Origin: Alteromonas indica
GTDB taxonomy: Bacteria; Pseudomonadota; Gammaproteobacteria; Enterobacterales; Alteromonadaceae
Direction: 5' to 3'
DNA length: 64,000 nt
Assembly: GCA_003056425.1 (NCBI GenBank)
Contig: PYVY01000007.1
Span: 186,001-250,000, forward strand
Numbering within the stretch: the first letter of the stretch is position 1; each line of letters begins with the position of its first letter. Of this stretch, positions 27,567 to 39,018 are shown piece by piece. The notes beneath the pieces are model-generated. The model made no database searches. It was not told the origin of the DNA and saw only the letters and a program-made list of their open reading frames with translations. A program made the translations under genes and the position numbers.

Positions 27567-27678
27567 AGCGTAACGTCATCCATAAATAAGAGGGCCGGTG
27601 CAATATTACCTGGCCCCCGGTGCTGTATTTATTATAGGCCCTGTTCCGTGGGTCTAACTAAATAAGCCTGCTTGAAGG

Positions 27679-29064
<1,386 letters not shown>

Positions 29065-29070
29065 TCACAT

Positions 29071-29697
29071 TTAAATTAATCGCAGTGCTTGTGTAGCACT
29101 ATCTACAATACGTTTACGGTTAAGCAAAATCTGGCGTCGCTGACCGCCCATTTGACGCCACATTACCGCGGCGCGCACACCCGCCAAAAGCAAAGCTCTG
29201 ACGCGGTGCTGATTGACCGGTTGGCGTAAGTGGTCAGGATTACCGGCTACCTGGATACGGGGAGCCAACGGACTAACAATGTCAGAATAAATACTGGCCA
29301 GTGAGCCTACAATTTGCGCATTATCGAAACTGACATGAGCTAACTGTCGTTGCACATGCGATATGCGCTCGCTTAATTCATTCAGCGCAGCTGGCTTACG
29401 CGACAACTTACGTTCCAGGCCCAGAATACTAGCAATATAGCGGGTTAACTCAGTATCTTTATTGCCTGATTTATCGGCTAACTGCGCCAGTAATGTCTGG
29501 TAGCCGATTTTAAGATTACTCAGGCTACCAAACACATGTTGCGGGCTATCCGGTTCAGTAACCAGAATACTTGACAGGCTTGCTTCAAACGCATCGTGAT
29601 CGACATTTCCCTTACGGGCAACCTGTTTGACCAATGCGGCGGCCTGGCAAACGCCTGCCAGGGCCAGATGTTGCTCTATTTTAGGATCCAGCATCAA
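29071..29697 (-). CDS. hflD: High-frequency lysogenization protein HflD homologue
   Basis: A 208-aa all-helical protein of the HflD (YcfC) family. Family hallmarks are the start with [17 protein letters not shown], the [14 protein letters not shown] segment (~85) and the tail [32 protein letters not shown] split over residues ~152-185. In E. coli HflD is a membrane-associated protein that affects lambda lysogeny through CII; its own cellular role is unclear. It overlaps mnmA by 4 nt and precedes purB, the conserved order. Confidence 0.93.
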   Translation of the reverse strand: MMLDPKIEQHLALAGVCQAAALVKQVARKGNVDHDAFEASLSSILVTEPDSPQHVFGSLSNLKIGYQTLLAQLADKSGNKDTELTRYIASILGLERKLSRKPAALNELSERISHVQRQLAHVSFDNAQIVGSLASIYSDIVSPLAPRIQVAGNPDHLRQPVNQHRVRALLLAGVRAAVMWRQMGGQRRQILLNRKRIVDSATQALRLI

Positions 29698-30833
29698 CGA
29701 ATATAACTCTCAATAATAGCCCCGCCCAGGCAAACCTCGTCTAGATAGAACACGGCAGACTGGCCAGGAGTAACAGCCTTCTGCGGCTCGTCAAATATCA
29801 CTTGCAAGGTATCATCGCCGGTAGGCGTAATCGTACAAGCAATATCATGTTGGCGATAACGGGTTTTAACGCTGGCGCTAAGAGGGGCGGTAAGGGGTTC
29901 ACGGTGTACCCAGTGCAGCTGCTTTGCCACCAGTCCGTTTGAATACAGGCGCGGGTGATCGGCACCTTGGCCAACAATTAATACATTGCGGCTAACGTCT
30001 TTATCCACGACATACCAGGGCTCATCACCAAATTCAGCTAAACCGCCAATATGCAGACCTTTTCGTTGCCCCAGCGTGTGATACATTAACCCTTCGTGCT
30101 GGCCTATCGGTTGGCCCTCAGCCGTTTCAATAGTGCCAGGTTGGGCAGGTAAATACCGGGACAAGAAGTCTTTAAACTTGCGTTCACCGATAAAGCAAAT
30201 ACCGGTAGAATCTTTTTTGTCTGCAGTAACAAGGCCTTGCTGCTCAGCAATACGGCGTACTTCGGGCTTTTCTATATCGCCAACCGGGAACAACGTTTTA
30301 GCGATATGCTCATGACTTAGCGTATACAAAAAGTAGCTTTGATCTTTGTTGGTATCCAAGCCTCGTAACATCTGCCATTTGCCATCCACCAAGCGCCGCT
30401 GAACATAATGACCGGTGGCAATGTAATCTGCGCCAAGGTCTTCTGCAGCGAACTCTAAAAACGCTTTAAACTTGATTTCTTTGTTGCACATGATATCCGG
30501 GTTTGGCGTGCGGCCGGCTTTGTATTCGGCTAAGAAATACTCAAACACATTGTCCCAGTACTCAGCCGCAAAATTAATTGTGTGAAGATATATGCCGAGT
30601 TTGTCGGCTACGGCTTGCGCATCTGCCAAATCATCTGCAGCAGCACAATATTCGTCATTGTCGTCTTCTTCCCAGTTTTTCATAAATAACCCCTCTACCT
30701 GGTAACCCTGCTGTTGCAGCAAGTAGGCAGATACCGAGGAGTCAACGCCGCCGGACATACCGACGATCACTTTTTGCTTTGCGGGGGCCTGGGGGCTGGA
30801 AGTAGATTCTGTCACCGTTTTCTCTTCACTCAT
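29694..30833 (-). CDS. mnmA: tRNA-specific 2-thiouridylase
   Basis: MnmA puts the 2-thio group on U34 of Lys, Glu and Gln tRNAs, taking sulfur from the Tus relay. The PP-loop is [15 protein letters not shown] (residues ~24-38). The two active Cys are visible: the nucleophile in [11 protein letters not shown] (~115) and the persulfide Cys in [13 protein letters not shown] (~216). At 379 aa it is slightly longer than the E. coli protein because of a ~18-residue Ser/Thr-rich N-terminal extension ([15 protein letters not shown]); an inner start cannot be excluded. First gene of mnmA-hflD-purB. Confidence 0.96.
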   Translation of the reverse strand: MSEEKTVTESTSSPQAPAKQKVIVGMSGGVDSSVSAYLLQQQGYQVEGLFMKNWEEDDNDEYCAAADDLADAQAVADKLGIYLHTINFAAEYWDNVFEYFLAEYKAGRTPNPDIMCNKEIKFKAFLEFAAEDLGADYIATGHYVQRRLVDGKWQMLRGLDTNKDQSYFLYTLSHEHIAKTLFPVGDIEKPEVRRIAEQQGLVTADKKDSTGICFIGERKFKDFLSRYLPAQPGTIETAEGQPIGQHEGLMYHTLGQRKGLHIGGLAEFGDEPWYVVDKDVSRNVLIVGQGADHPRLYSNGLVAKQLHWVHREPLTAPLSASVKTRYRQHDIACTITPTGDDTLQVIFDEPQKAVTPGQSAVFYLDEVCLGGAIIESYIR

Positions 30834-30940
30834 TGCGCTATTGGTTTAAAGGTCGCGAATTCTAGCAGAAATAAGCGCTTTTGGCACCTGGTTAACAGGG
30901 CAATGAAAGTCAGCTGTTAAGGCTATTTTCAACCATCTTA

Positions 30941-31492
30941 TTACAATTGAAATTGCAGGTACTCTCCATTATTAATCCCGTCTATTGTCCAGCTTCCCAC
31001 CCGGTAACGAACCAGGCGAAGGGTAGGGTGGCCCACGTGGGCGGTCATTCGGCGCACCTGTCGGTTACGGCCTTCGGTTAATGTGATACTTAGCCAGGTG
31101 GTGGGGATATGCTGACGATAACGGACCGGCGGATTTCGCGCCCACAGATCGGGTTCGGCCATACGTTGTACTTTGGCTGGCGCCGTCATACCGTCTTTAA
31201 GCTCCACGCCTTCTTGCAATCGGTCAATAGCTCGGTTATCCGGAACGCCCTCGACCTGGGCCCAATACGTTTTACTGGTTTTAGCTTCCGGGTTAGCCAA
31301 TTTATGCTGTAACTTACCATCATTGGTTAACACCAGCAGACCTTCTGAATCCCGGTCCAGTCGGCCAGCAGCATATACCTCAGGAATGGGGATATAGTCT
31401 TTGAGAGTTTTTCTGCCTTCACCATCGGTGAACTGGGATAACACATTAAAAGGCTTATTAAACAAGACGATACTTGGTGGGCTGACAGACAT
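30941..31492 (-). CDS. rluE: 23S rRNA pseudouridine(2457) synthase
   Basis: A 183-aa RsuA-family pseudouridine synthase without the N-terminal S4 domain, as in E. coli RluE. The catalytic Asp is in [19 protein letters not shown] (~residue 47), KTYWAQVEG and [20 protein letters not shown] follow. It is divergent from icd, as in E. coli, which supports RluE rather than another RsuA-family member. Gap to mnmA downstream is about 107 nt. Confidence 0.93.
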   Translation of the reverse strand: MSVSPPSIVLFNKPFNVLSQFTDGEGRKTLKDYIPIPEVYAAGRLDRDSEGLLVLTNDGKLQHKLANPEAKTSKTYWAQVEGVPDNRAIDRLQEGVELKDGMTAPAKVQRMAEPDLWARNPPVRYRQHIPTTWLSITLTEGRNRQVRRMTAHVGHPTLRLVRYRVGSWTIDGINNGEYLQFQL

Positions 31493-31642
31493 AATATTCT
31501 CAGGCAGATAACATTGGAAACGAAGTCTACCAGAGTTGCGCGGGTGAGGCTGCCCCGCGGGTGACTATTCGTAAAACCTTGTTGTATGTCAGTATCTTGT
31601 CGGTGCAACCACCGATCCGGCAGGATAAGACAATGGTATGAC

Positions 31643-31670
31643 TTGTAACTCCGCTTTTCGTCCTTATACT
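31643..31670 (+). promoter_or_regulatory. Possible sigma-70 promoter for icd
   Basis: TTGTAA (31643-31648) and TATACT (31665-31670) are 16 nt apart and point towards icd, giving a leader of about 205 nt. This rests on pattern only. Confidence 0.3.
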
Positions 31671-31850
31671 AATGGACGCGGCATTTTTTGCCCGGTTTGC
31701 TGATATATAACGTAAGTTACTCTGTCATGGGTCGAGGCGGAACATTCTTGCAGGGTCAGCCTTACAAACCGTGTCATAAGAATGCCTGTAGACGCGCTTC
31801 TCCAGGGAGCTTATATACCCTGTGATGTAGCGCACCCAATGGACTAATTA

Positions 31851-31864
31851 CGGTAAGTTTACCG
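31851..31864. promoter_or_regulatory. Inverted repeat in front of icd
   Basis: CGGTAAGTTTACCG has perfect 6-bp arms (CGGTAA/TTACCG) around GT, ending 18 nt before the icd ATG and just upstream of its GAGG ribosome site. It could be an operator or a leader hairpin. I do not recognise it as a known factor's site. Confidence 0.45.
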
Positions 31865-31882
31865 CAAACTTTGAGGTATATA

Positions 31883-34105
31883 ATGACCAAAGCCAAGTCG
31901 ACTATCGTCTATACCAAGACCGACGAAGCGCCAATGCTGGCGACCTACTCGTTACTTCCGATTATCGAAAAATTCGCTGGTGCAGCTGACATCGATATCG
32001 AGTTGAGTGACATTTCTCTGGCTGCCCGCATTCTGGCCAACTTCTCTGACTATCTGTCTGACGATCAAAAGGTACCCGATGCGTTGGCACAGCTTGGTGA
32101 ATTGACCCAGGATCCGAACGCAAACATTATTAAACTACCCAATATCAGTGCGTCAATCCCTCAGCTTCGCGCCGCTATTAAAGAGCTTAATGCAAAAGGT
32201 TACGCGGTACCTGCTTTTCCTGAAGATCCGCAAACTGATGAAGATAAAGATGTTCGCGAACGCTACGGAAAAATATTAGGCAGTGCGGTAAATCCGGTAT
32301 TACGGGAAGGTAATTCTGATCGCCGTGCGCCAACAGCTGTTAAAAATTACGCTCGCAAATATCCTCATTCAATGGGTGAGTGGAGCCAGGCATCTCGCTC
32401 TCACGTAGCGCATATGCGCGGTGGCGACTTTTACTCAAGCGAAAAGTCTACCACAGTAGATAAAGACGGTTATGTCTCGATTGAATTTACTGACAAGCAG
32501 GGGAATAAAAAAACCCTCAAGCCGCGGGTTGATTTGTTAGCTGGCGAAGTTATCGACGGCATGTACATGAGCAAAAAAGCGCTGTGCGAATTCTTTGAAG
32601 AACAAATTGAAGATGCCAAAGAAGCGGGCGTATTATTCTCGCTGCACGTAAAAGCGACCATGATGAAGGTCTCTCATCCAATTGTATTTGGACATTGCGT
32701 AAAAGTATTTTACAAAGAACTGTTTGATAAGTGGGGCGACCTGTTCGATGAGCTTGGTGTCAACCCTAATAATGGTTTAGGCAGTGTTTACGATAAAATT
32801 GAGAGCCTGCCTGAGTCCCAACGTTCAGAAATCCAACGCGATATCAATGCTTGCTATGGTAACCGTCCACCCATCGCGATGGTAAATTCAGACAAAGGTA
32901 TTTCTAATCTGCACGTACCCAGCGATGTCATTGTCGATGCTTCAATGCCAGCGATGATCCGTAATTCGGGTCAGATGTGGGGACCGGATGGAAAAGCGCA
33001 TGATACCAAAGCGGTGATTCCAGAAAGCACCTATGCGACCATTTATCAAGAAGCCATTAATTTTTGTAAAACCCATGGCGCATTTGACCCAACCACTATG
33101 GGTACAGTACCCAATGTGGGGCTGATGGCGCAAAAAGCAGAAGAGTATGGCTCGCACGATAAAACGTTTGAGATGGAAGCTGACGGTAAAGTGCAGATAG
33201 TCGATCAGGACGGCAATGTTCTGATGGAACACGATGTGGAAGAAGGCGATATCTGGCGTATGTGCCAGGCCAAAGATGCACCGATTCAGGACTGGGTAAA
33301 ACTGGCCGTGACCCGTGCACGGCAGTCTGGTATGCCCGCGGTATTCTGGCTGGATGAAGAACGTGCCCATGACTCCCAGTTAATAGAAAAAGTACAACGG
33401 TATTTGAAAGATCACGACCTTAACGGCCTGGATATTCAAATTATGTCACCGGTTCGCGCTATTCGTTATAGTATGGAACGGGCAATCCGGGGCTTAGATA
33501 CTATTTCTGTTACCGGTAATGTGCTGCGTGACTATCTGACCGATTTATTCCCCATTATTGAATTAGGCACCAGTGCCAAAATGCTGTCTATTGTGCCATT
33601 GATGGCTGGTGGCGGGTTGTACGAAACCGGTGCAGGTGGTTCAGCGCCTAAACATGTTCAACAGTTTGTAGAGGAAGGCCACTTACGCTGGGATTCGCTA
33701 GGCGAATTTTTAGCGTTGGCGGTATCTTTTGAAGATGTGGCAATTAAACATGGTAACGGTAAAGCAAAAATTATCGGTACCGCGTTAGATCGTGCTACTG
33801 AAAGCTTACTGAATAATGGTAAATCACCACAGCGTAAAGCTGGCCAGTTAGATAACCGCGGTAGCCATGTCTGGTTAGCGCTATACTGGGCACAGGAAGT
33901 CGCCTCGCAAACCGAAGATAAAGAGCTGGCTACGACATTTGCTGATATTGCACAGCAACTTGAAACCAATATGGACAGGATTCTGGAAGAGATTGATGCT
34001 ACCCAGGGTCATGAACAGCAAATTGGCGGTTATTACTATCCAGATACAGACAAGGTTTACAATGCCATGTCTCCGAGCAAAACATTGCACGGTATTTTAG
34101 GATAA
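31883..34105 (+). CDS. icd: Monomeric NADP-dependent isocitrate dehydrogenase
   Basis: The enzyme oxidises isocitrate to 2-oxoglutarate with NADP+ in the TCA cycle. At 740 aa it belongs to the monomeric type II IDH family (~740 aa, as in Vibrio and Azotobacter), not the 416-aa dimeric E. coli type. Recognisable parts: [19 protein letters not shown] at the start, [18 protein letters not shown] near residue 130, [18 protein letters not shown] near 255, [10 protein letters not shown] near 585. A TTG at 31871 extends the frame by four codons, but ATG 31883 has GAGG six bases upstream. Some bacteria hold both IDH types; only this one is in the window. A strong terminator follows. Confidence 0.97.
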   Translation: MTKAKSTIVYTKTDEAPMLATYSLLPIIEKFAGAADIDIELSDISLAARILANFSDYLSDDQKVPDALAQLGELTQDPNANIIKLPNISASIPQLRAAIKELNAKGYAVPAFPEDPQTDEDKDVRERYGKILGSAVNPVLREGNSDRRAPTAVKNYARKYPHSMGEWSQASRSHVAHMRGGDFYSSEKSTTVDKDGYVSIEFTDKQGNKKTLKPRVDLLAGEVIDGMYMSKKALCEFFEEQIEDAKEAGVLFSLHVKATMMKVSHPIVFGHCVKVFYKELFDKWGDLFDELGVNPNNGLGSVYDKIESLPESQRSEIQRDINACYGNRPPIAMVNSDKGISNLHVPSDVIVDASMPAMIRNSGQMWGPDGKAHDTKAVIPESTYATIYQEAINFCKTHGAFDPTTMGTVPNVGLMAQKAEEYGSHDKTFEMEADGKVQIVDQDGNVLMEHDVEEGDIWRMCQAKDAPIQDWVKLAVTRARQSGMPAVFWLDEERAHDSQLIEKVQRYLKDHDLNGLDIQIMSPVRAIRYSMERAIRGLDTISVTGNVLRDYLTDLFPIIELGTSAKMLSIVPLMAGGGLYETGAGGSAPKHVQQFVEEGHLRWDSLGEFLALAVSFEDVAIKHGNGKAKIIGTALDRATESLLNNGKSPQRKAGQLDNRGSHVWLALYWAQEVASQTEDKELATTFADIAQQLETNMDRILEEIDATQGHEQQIGGYYYPDTDKVYNAMSPSKTLHGILG

Positions 34106-34153
34106 GTTTGCCCCTGATGTAGTGGCTTTATCCCTTAATAAAACCACGAGTAT

Positions 34154-34182
34154 AAAACCCGGTCCCCGCGCCGGGTTTTTTG
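34154..34182 (+). terminator. Rho-independent terminator after icd
   Basis: Stem AAAACCCGG / CCGGGTTTT (34154-34162 and 34171-34179) with an 8-nt loop and a run of six T starting in the stem, 48 nt past the icd stop. Confidence 0.9.
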
Positions 34183-35515
34183 TTAGGCATTTTGCCGCTT
34201 TATGGCGCATCTGCACCAAGCCTGCGCACTACGTTGCGAATTCTTCGTGGTAAATGTTGTACCAGCGCGCAGTATAAAAATTTTCTTTAACTGCTAGCGA
34301 GCAGTAGAAATGTTATGTATTGGCAAATCAAACCTGCACAAACGAACGACGAGACAAGCTAATCTGGCCCGCATTTACAGGGCCCAAAATTAGTGGCAGC
34401 CCATAGCCATTGAACTTCGCCAACTCTCACTGAAATTCTACATGAGCCAAAGCAAGCCTTTGCAAGACACCCACCGTAAAAAGGTAAGGGGTGGTCCGAA
34501 GATAGCCCCTAAGACACCCATAGCAAATTACCGAGAGGCGACCCTCCCATATCGGTATTACCACTCCCCAGGCTGGGACAGGAGTATAGCTATATAGCGA
34601 GCTTGGATGACAGCCATGGAAGTTCCCACTAATTGTCACGCCAGGGCATAAAAAATATCTAAGACACCCACAGAAGTTCTTAAAGAAAACGTTCCTAAAC
34701 TTCCAAAGAAACCTGTGCAAGACACCCACCGCAAAAAGGTAAGGGGAGTTCTTAAGATAGCCCCTAAGACACCCATAGCAAATTACCGAGTGCCGGTACC
34801 AACAAATGGCTATAACCAATCATCAGACCAGGGATAGGAGTATGTCTATATCGTGAGCTTGGAAGACAGCCAGTGCATAAAGAATATTTAAGGGACCCAC
34901 GAATGTTCTTAAAGGAGACGTTTTTAAGACTTCCCTAGCAGACCGCAAAAGGCTATAGAGAAACCTGTGCAAGACACCCACCGCAAAAAGGTAAGGGGTG
35001 GTCCGAAGATAGCCCCTAAGACACCCATAGCAAATTACCGAGTGCCGGTACCAACAAATGGCTATCACCAATCATCAGACCAGGGATAGGAGTAGAGCTA
35101 TATCGCGAACTTGGAAGGCAGCCATGGAAGTTCCTACTAATCGTCACGCCAGGGCATAAAAAATATCTAAGACCCCCACAGAAGTACTTAAAGAAAACGT
35201 TCTTAAGACTTACATAGCAGGCCGTAAAAGGCTGTAGTGCAAAACTCCGGCCTTACCATGTACGAAACGCCAGAAACCTTCCTGCTGGTAGGTAGGCCGA
35301 TGATACAAGTTAGCTACGAAAATAGTGAGCAGGGCGATGGCTTCATGCAGGCTATAACCGAATATTCTATGACTAGTCGCAGCTACCCGTTAAATAGCCT
35401 GTAGAAAGGCTATTGCTACAAATAATAAATAGGCTTAGGGGAGTCAGGCATTACTAATGGGGATAATGAGAAGAAATGCGTCCAAACTGGCTGGGCACCG
35501 GGCAGATGACGCCCA
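34183..35515. other. Gene-free region between icd and cspD
   Basis: About 1.3 kb with no credible gene. Most of it is a threefold tandem repeat (34461-35222). Flanks (34183-34460, 35223-35515) show no recognisable gene, RNA or mobile-element end. Minus-strand open frames here read the same peptide in each repeat copy and start at TTG without a ribosome site, so I do not call them genes. Confidence 0.7.
34461..35222. repeat. Three tandem copies of a ~253-bp element
   Basis: Copies begin at 34461, 34716 and 34968 (each at TGCAAGACACCCACCG), so the periods are 255 and 252 bp. The first ~85 bp of each copy (through GCAAATTACCGAG) is nearly identical; the middle of copy 1 differs from copies 2 and 3, and the last third of copy 2 is shortened. 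Inside each copy the 10-mer AAGACACCCA recurs three times: 34464, 34511, 34661; 34719, 34766, 34890 (two mismatches); 34971, 35018, 35169 (one mismatch). No inverted ends, target duplications or transposase are seen. It may be an extragenic repeat family of the genus or a structured RNA source; function unknown. Confidence 0.93.
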
Positions 35516-35516
35516 T

Positions 35517-35554
35517 AAAAAAGGCTTTTGACTAACAAATGTCAGAGAAAAGCC
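35517..35554 (-). terminator. Rho-independent terminator after cspD
   Basis: Read on the minus strand: GGCTTTT (35554-35548) pairs with AAAAGCC (35529-35523), with an inner GAC/GTC pairing, followed by six T (35522-35517). It starts 26 nt after the cspD stop. Confidence 0.8.
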
Positions 35555-35579
35555 CTTTTGGATATTAAGGTGTTAGGTA

Positions 35580-35801
35580 TTAACGCTCTGGTTCTTCGTC
35601 AAGCAATCCGATATTTTCGGCGTGGAGTCCTTTGGGGCCCTGCTGAACCTCAAAAGTAACATCCTGTCCTGCTTTTAACGAACGATATCCTTCCATCTGG
35701 ATGGTTGAATAGTGAGCAAAAATGTCTTCGCCGCCGTCTTCCGGGACGATAAAACCAAAACCTTTTGCGTTGTTAAACCATTTAACTTTACCAACCGCCA
35801 T
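35580..35801 (-). CDS. cspD: Cold shock-like protein CspD
   Basis: A 73-aa single OB-fold cold-shock domain with RNP-1 (KGFGFIVPE, residues ~13-21) and RNP-2 (DIFAHYS, ~26-32) motifs for single-stranded nucleic acid binding. I assign CspD rather than another Csp because it is divergent from clpS-clpA, the conserved position of cspD, and has the CspD-type acidic C-terminal tail (LDEEPER). E. coli CspD blocks DNA replication in stationary phase; the same role is inferred. AGGAAG precedes the ATG. It has its own terminator. Confidence 0.9.
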   Translation of the reverse strand: MAVGKVKWFNNAKGFGFIVPEDGGEDIFAHYSTIQMEGYRSLKAGQDVTFEVQQGPKGLHAENIGLLDEEPER

Positions 35802-35971
35802 ACTTCGACTTCCTCTTAATCCTTGAACTCACAGAGTTATGCCCCCACAATAGGTTTTAAGGGCAACTATGACTATATGCGTCACTTCACATAGCCATAA
35901 CTAAACTGTAGATTTTTTAAACACTGAATGTCAAGCGTAAATTAGCAGAATTAATCTAAGCGAAAAAATTC

Positions 35972-35986
35972 AGCGTAATATACGCT
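35972..35986. promoter_or_regulatory. Inverted repeat in front of clpS
   Basis: AGCGTAATATACGCT has perfect 6-bp arms around ATA and ends 19 nt before the clpS ATG. It overlaps a TAATAT that could act as a -10 hexamer, so it may be an operator. No known factor assigned. Confidence 0.4.
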
Positions 35987-36005
35987 AAGGCACTATCCTA
36001 TTACT

Positions 36006-36326
36006 ATGAGCAGAGACAACGCGATCAGTATCGAAAAAGAAAAACTCAGAGAAGCGCAGCGCAAGAAAACGCAGCCGCCTCCAATGTATAAAGTGTTGTT
36101 AAACAACGACGATTACACGCCGATGGATTTCGTAGTCGAAGTACTTGTGCATTTTTTCAATATGGACGCTGAGAAAGCCAATCAGACTATGTTAACCGTA
36201 CATTATCAAGGTAAGGCTGTTTGTGGCATATATACTGCAGAAATTGCTGAAACCAAGGTTATGCAGGTGAATCAGTACGCACGTAAACACCAACATCCAC
36301 TTATGTGCACCATGGAACAGGCGTAA
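36006..36326 (+). CDS. clpS: ClpA adaptor protein ClpS
   Basis: A 106-aa N-end-rule adaptor that binds proteins with N-terminal Leu, Phe, Tyr or Trp and hands them to ClpAP. The family core is clear: [20 protein letters not shown] (~residues 24-43) with the N-degron pocket residues NDDYT and M, followed by the conserved V.H.G.A.CG-like segment [19 protein letters not shown]. It is 25 nt before clpA and in the same operon. bpt and aat, which make N-degrons, lie 3 kb away. Confidence 0.96.
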   Translation: MSRDNAISIEKEKLREAQRKKTQPPPMYKVLLNNDDYTPMDFVVEVLVHFFNMDAEKANQTMLTVHYQGKAVCGIYTAEIAETKVMQVNQYARKHQHPLMCTMEQA

Positions 36327-36351
36327 GTCAACTAACTATAGGGCGAGCGAT

Positions 36352-38631
36352 ATGTTGAATAAAGAATTAGAGCAGACACTCAATGAAGCATTTGTGTTTG
36401 CCAGAGAACACCGCCACGAATTTATGACAGTTGAACATCTGCTACTAGCATTGATGGACAACGCTTCTGCCCAGGAAGCCCTTAAAGCCTGTGGTGCCAA
36501 CATTGATGCAATCAAAAGTGAATTGATTGAGTTTGTTAAAGACACCACGCCGCTGATTCTGGAAGACCAGGCCAGTGAACGGGAAACTCAGCCCACTCTG
36601 GGCTTTCAGCGTGTTCTTCAGCGCGCGGTATTTCATGTTCAGTCGTCGGGTAAAGACGAAGTAACTGGCGCTAATGTGCTGGTAGCCATTTTTAGTGAGC
36701 AGGAATCACAGGCAGTATATATTCTGAAAAAATCAGATGTTACCCGTCTTGATGTCGTCAACTTTATCAGCCATGGGGTGAGTAAAGCAGAAGACGAAGA
36801 AGCACCAGGTCACAACGATGCTACCGAAGAAGGCAGTGATGGCGATGAAAATGGCTCTGCGTTAAGTAAATATGCAACCGATCTTAACCGCCATGCCAAA
36901 GAAGGTAAAATCGACCCGCTGATTGGCCGCGACTCAGAACTTGAACGTACCATTCAGATTCTTTGCCGCCGCCGTAAGAACAACCCCTTGCTGGTGGGTG
37001 AAGCAGGCGTCGGAAAAACAGCCATCGCTGAAGGCCTGGCCTATCGTATTGTAAATGACGATGTCCCTGAGGTGATTGCACAAAGTACCGTGTACTCACT
37101 CGATTTAGGCGGCTTATTGGCAGGCACAAAATACCGCGGTGACTTCGAGAAGCGTCTGAAATCTATTCTTAAAGAACTCAGTAAAGACGAGCACGCTATA
37201 CTGTTCATTGATGAGATCCATACCATCATTGGCGCAGGCGCGGCATCAGGTGGGGTAATGGATGCGTCGAATTTACTTAAACCGAAACTTAGTAGCGGTG
37301 AACTACGCTGTATTGGTTCTACCACCTATCAGGAATACCAAAGTATTTTTGAAAAAGACCGTGCTTTAGCGCGCCGGTTTCAAAAAGTGGATGTGGTTGA
37401 GCCCAGTGTAAGTGATACCACTAAAATCTTGTTGGGGCTAAAAGAGCGTTACGAAGAGCATCATAGTGTGCGATTTACCCGTAAAGCATTGCAAGCTGCA
37501 GCTGAGCTCTCTGCGAAGTACATTAACGAACGTCACTTACCCGATAAAGCCATTGATGTTATGGATGAAGCAGGGGCTAGCCAGCGCTTGCTACCGCAGT
37601 CTAAGCGGAAAAAGACCATCAATGTAGCGGAAATCGAACAGATTATTGCCAAGATGGCCAGAATCCCTGAGAAATCTGTTTCAGCCTCTGACAAAGAAGT
37701 GCTCAAAAACCTGAGTCGCGATCTCAAGATGATGGTGTTTGGTCAAGACCAGGCAATAGAGACGCTAACCAACGCTATTCACCTGTCTCGTTCGGGCCTG
37801 GGCAATGAAACTAAGCCAATTGGTAGTTTCCTGTTTGCTGGGCCAACTGGGGTAGGTAAAACGGAGGTCACCCAGCAGTTGGGCAAAATCATGGGCGTAG
37901 AGCTTGTCCGCTTTGATATGTCTGAGTACATGGAGCGCCATGCGGTGAGCCGGTTAATTGGTGCACCTCCTGGTTATGTAGGGTTTGACCAGGGCGGTTT
38001 ACTTACTGATGCTGTGATTAAAAATCCGTACTCAGTGGTGTTACTCGATGAAATTGAGAAAGCCCACAGTGATATTTACAATATTCTGCTGCAAGTGATG
38101 GACCACGGTACGCTGACGGATAATAACGGCCGCAAAGTGGATTTCAGAAATGTTGTGCTGGTGATGACTACTAACGCCGGAGTACAGGAAACAGTACGTA
38201 AATCTATCGGCTTTAAGCAACAGGACCACAGCCACGATGCGATTAGCGAGATCAATAAGATATTCTCGCCTGAGTTTCGTAACCGGCTAGACGGCATCAT
38301 TTGGTTTAACCATCTTGACTCTGAAATCATTCTTCAGGTGGTCGACAAATTCATTATTGAATTACAGGCTCAGCTTGATGTGAAAGGCGTGTCGCTGGAA
38401 GTTACTAGCGAAGCTCGAGCATACCTGGCCGAGAAAGGCTACGATCGTTCAATGGGAGCCCGTCCTATGGCACGCTTAATCAAGGATGAAATCAAGCGCG
38501 AACTGGCGAATGAGTTATTGTTCGGCGAGTTGGCTAAAGGCGGTAATGTGAAGGTGGACCTGGATGATGATAAGCTTACCTTCGATTATTCTGGTGTAGC
38601 ATCTCAACACGAGCAAACTGAATCGAACTGA
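36352..38631 (+). CDS. clpA: ATP-dependent Clp protease ATP-binding subunit ClpA
   Basis: A 759-aa AAA+ unfoldase (E. coli 758 aa) that feeds substrates to ClpP. The N-domain (1-~145) that binds ClpS is followed by an acidic linker (DNDATEEGSDGDENG-like, ~150-165), the D1 ATPase (Walker A GEAGVGKT ~216, Walker B ILFIDEIHT ~283) and the D2 ATPase (Walker A GPTGVGKT ~497, Walker B VVLLDEIEKAH ~563). The ClpP-binding IGF loop is in RKSIGFKQQDHS (~618). clpP is not next to it, which is normal. A bidirectional terminator follows. Confidence 0.97.
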   Translation: MLNKELEQTLNEAFVFAREHRHEFMTVEHLLLALMDNASAQEALKACGANIDAIKSELIEFVKDTTPLILEDQASERETQPTLGFQRVLQRAVFHVQSSGKDEVTGANVLVAIFSEQESQAVYILKKSDVTRLDVVNFISHGVSKAEDEEAPGHNDATEEGSDGDENGSALSKYATDLNRHAKEGKIDPLIGRDSELERTIQILCRRRKNNPLLVGEAGVGKTAIAEGLAYRIVNDDVPEVIAQSTVYSLDLGGLLAGTKYRGDFEKRLKSILKELSKDEHAILFIDEIHTIIGAGAASGGVMDASNLLKPKLSSGELRCIGSTTYQEYQSIFEKDRALARRFQKVDVVEPSVSDTTKILLGLKERYEEHHSVRFTRKALQAAAELSAKYINERHLPDKAIDVMDEAGASQRLLPQSKRKKTINVAEIEQIIAKMARIPEKSVSASDKEVLKNLSRDLKMMVFGQDQAIETLTNAIHLSRSGLGNETKPIGSFLFAGPTGVGKTEVTQQLGKIMGVELVRFDMSEYMERHAVSRLIGAPPGYVGFDQGGLLTDAVIKNPYSVVLLDEIEKAHSDIYNILLQVMDHGTLTDNNGRKVDFRNVVLVMTTNAGVQETVRKSIGFKQQDHSHDAISEINKIFSPEFRNRLDGIIWFNHLDSEIILQVVDKFIIELQAQLDVKGVSLEVTSEARAYLAEKGYDRSMGARPMARLIKDEIKRELANELLFGELAKGGNVKVDLDDDKLTFDYSGVASQHEQTESN

Positions 38632-38668
38632 TTCAGTTTGTAAGATAACCATCTGCACCCATAAAATA

Positions 38669-38694
38669 AAAACCCGGCATTAGCCGGGTTTTTG
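38669..38694. terminator. Bidirectional terminator between clpA and infA
   Basis: Stem AACCCGGC / GCCGGGTT (38671-38678 and 38683-38690) with loop ATTA, A-rich on the left and T-run on the right, so it can end both clpA (plus) and infA (minus). Confidence 0.9.
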
Positions 38695-38727
38695 CTTATC
38701 AGGTGTCAAGATTCTTACTTACTGATA

Positions 38728-38946
38728 TTATCTCGCGCGATACACGATACGGCCTTTCGTCAGGTCGTAGGGTGTCATCTCTACGGTGACCTTATCACCT
38801 GTCAGGATACGGATATAGTTTTTACGCATTTTTCCGGAGATGTGCGCAGTTACCACGTGACCATTTTCTAGTTCAACGCGGAACATTGTGTTAGGAAGGG
38901 TATCCAGTACCACACCTTCCATTTCAATAGAATCTTCTTTTGCCAT
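38728..38946 (-). CDS. infA: Translation initiation factor IF-1
   Basis: A 72-aa S1-type OB-fold protein identical in length to E. coli IF-1. It binds the ribosomal A site during initiation with IF-2 and IF-3. Typical sequence is [20 protein letters not shown] at the start and [18 protein letters not shown] in the middle, ending [11 protein letters not shown]. It is the last gene of the aat-bpt-infA group, 72 nt after bpt, all on the minus strand. Confidence 0.98.
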   Translation of the reverse strand: MAKEDSIEMEGVVLDTLPNTMFRVELENGHVVTAHISGKMRKNYIRILTGDKVTVEMTPYDLTKGRIVYRAR

Positions 38947-39018
38947 GTAAAGCAGTTACCTCAGTAAGTCAAAATTTTGCCGCGCAGACCTTAACTAATC
39001 TAGCGCGCTGTGTAAAGT

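Larger units (their letters stand above)
31493..31882. other. Divergent rluE/icd intergenic region
   Basis: This 390-nt gap holds the promoters of rluE and icd. I see a possible plus-strand promoter (31643-31670) and a strong inverted repeat close to the icd start (31851-31864). No small gene or RNA is recognisable. Confidence 0.5.

Noticed and set aside
34427..35071. Two minus-strand genes of 130 and 82 codons in the repeat region
   Set aside because: They start at TTG after tandem stops, lack ribosome sites and just read the repeat; not supported as proteins.
34461..35222. CRISPR array or integron attC cluster
   Set aside because: Repeat units are ~253 bp with unequal internal 10-mer spacings (47, 150, 58, 47, 124, 81, 47, 151), no short uniform repeat-spacer pattern, no cas or integrase gene.
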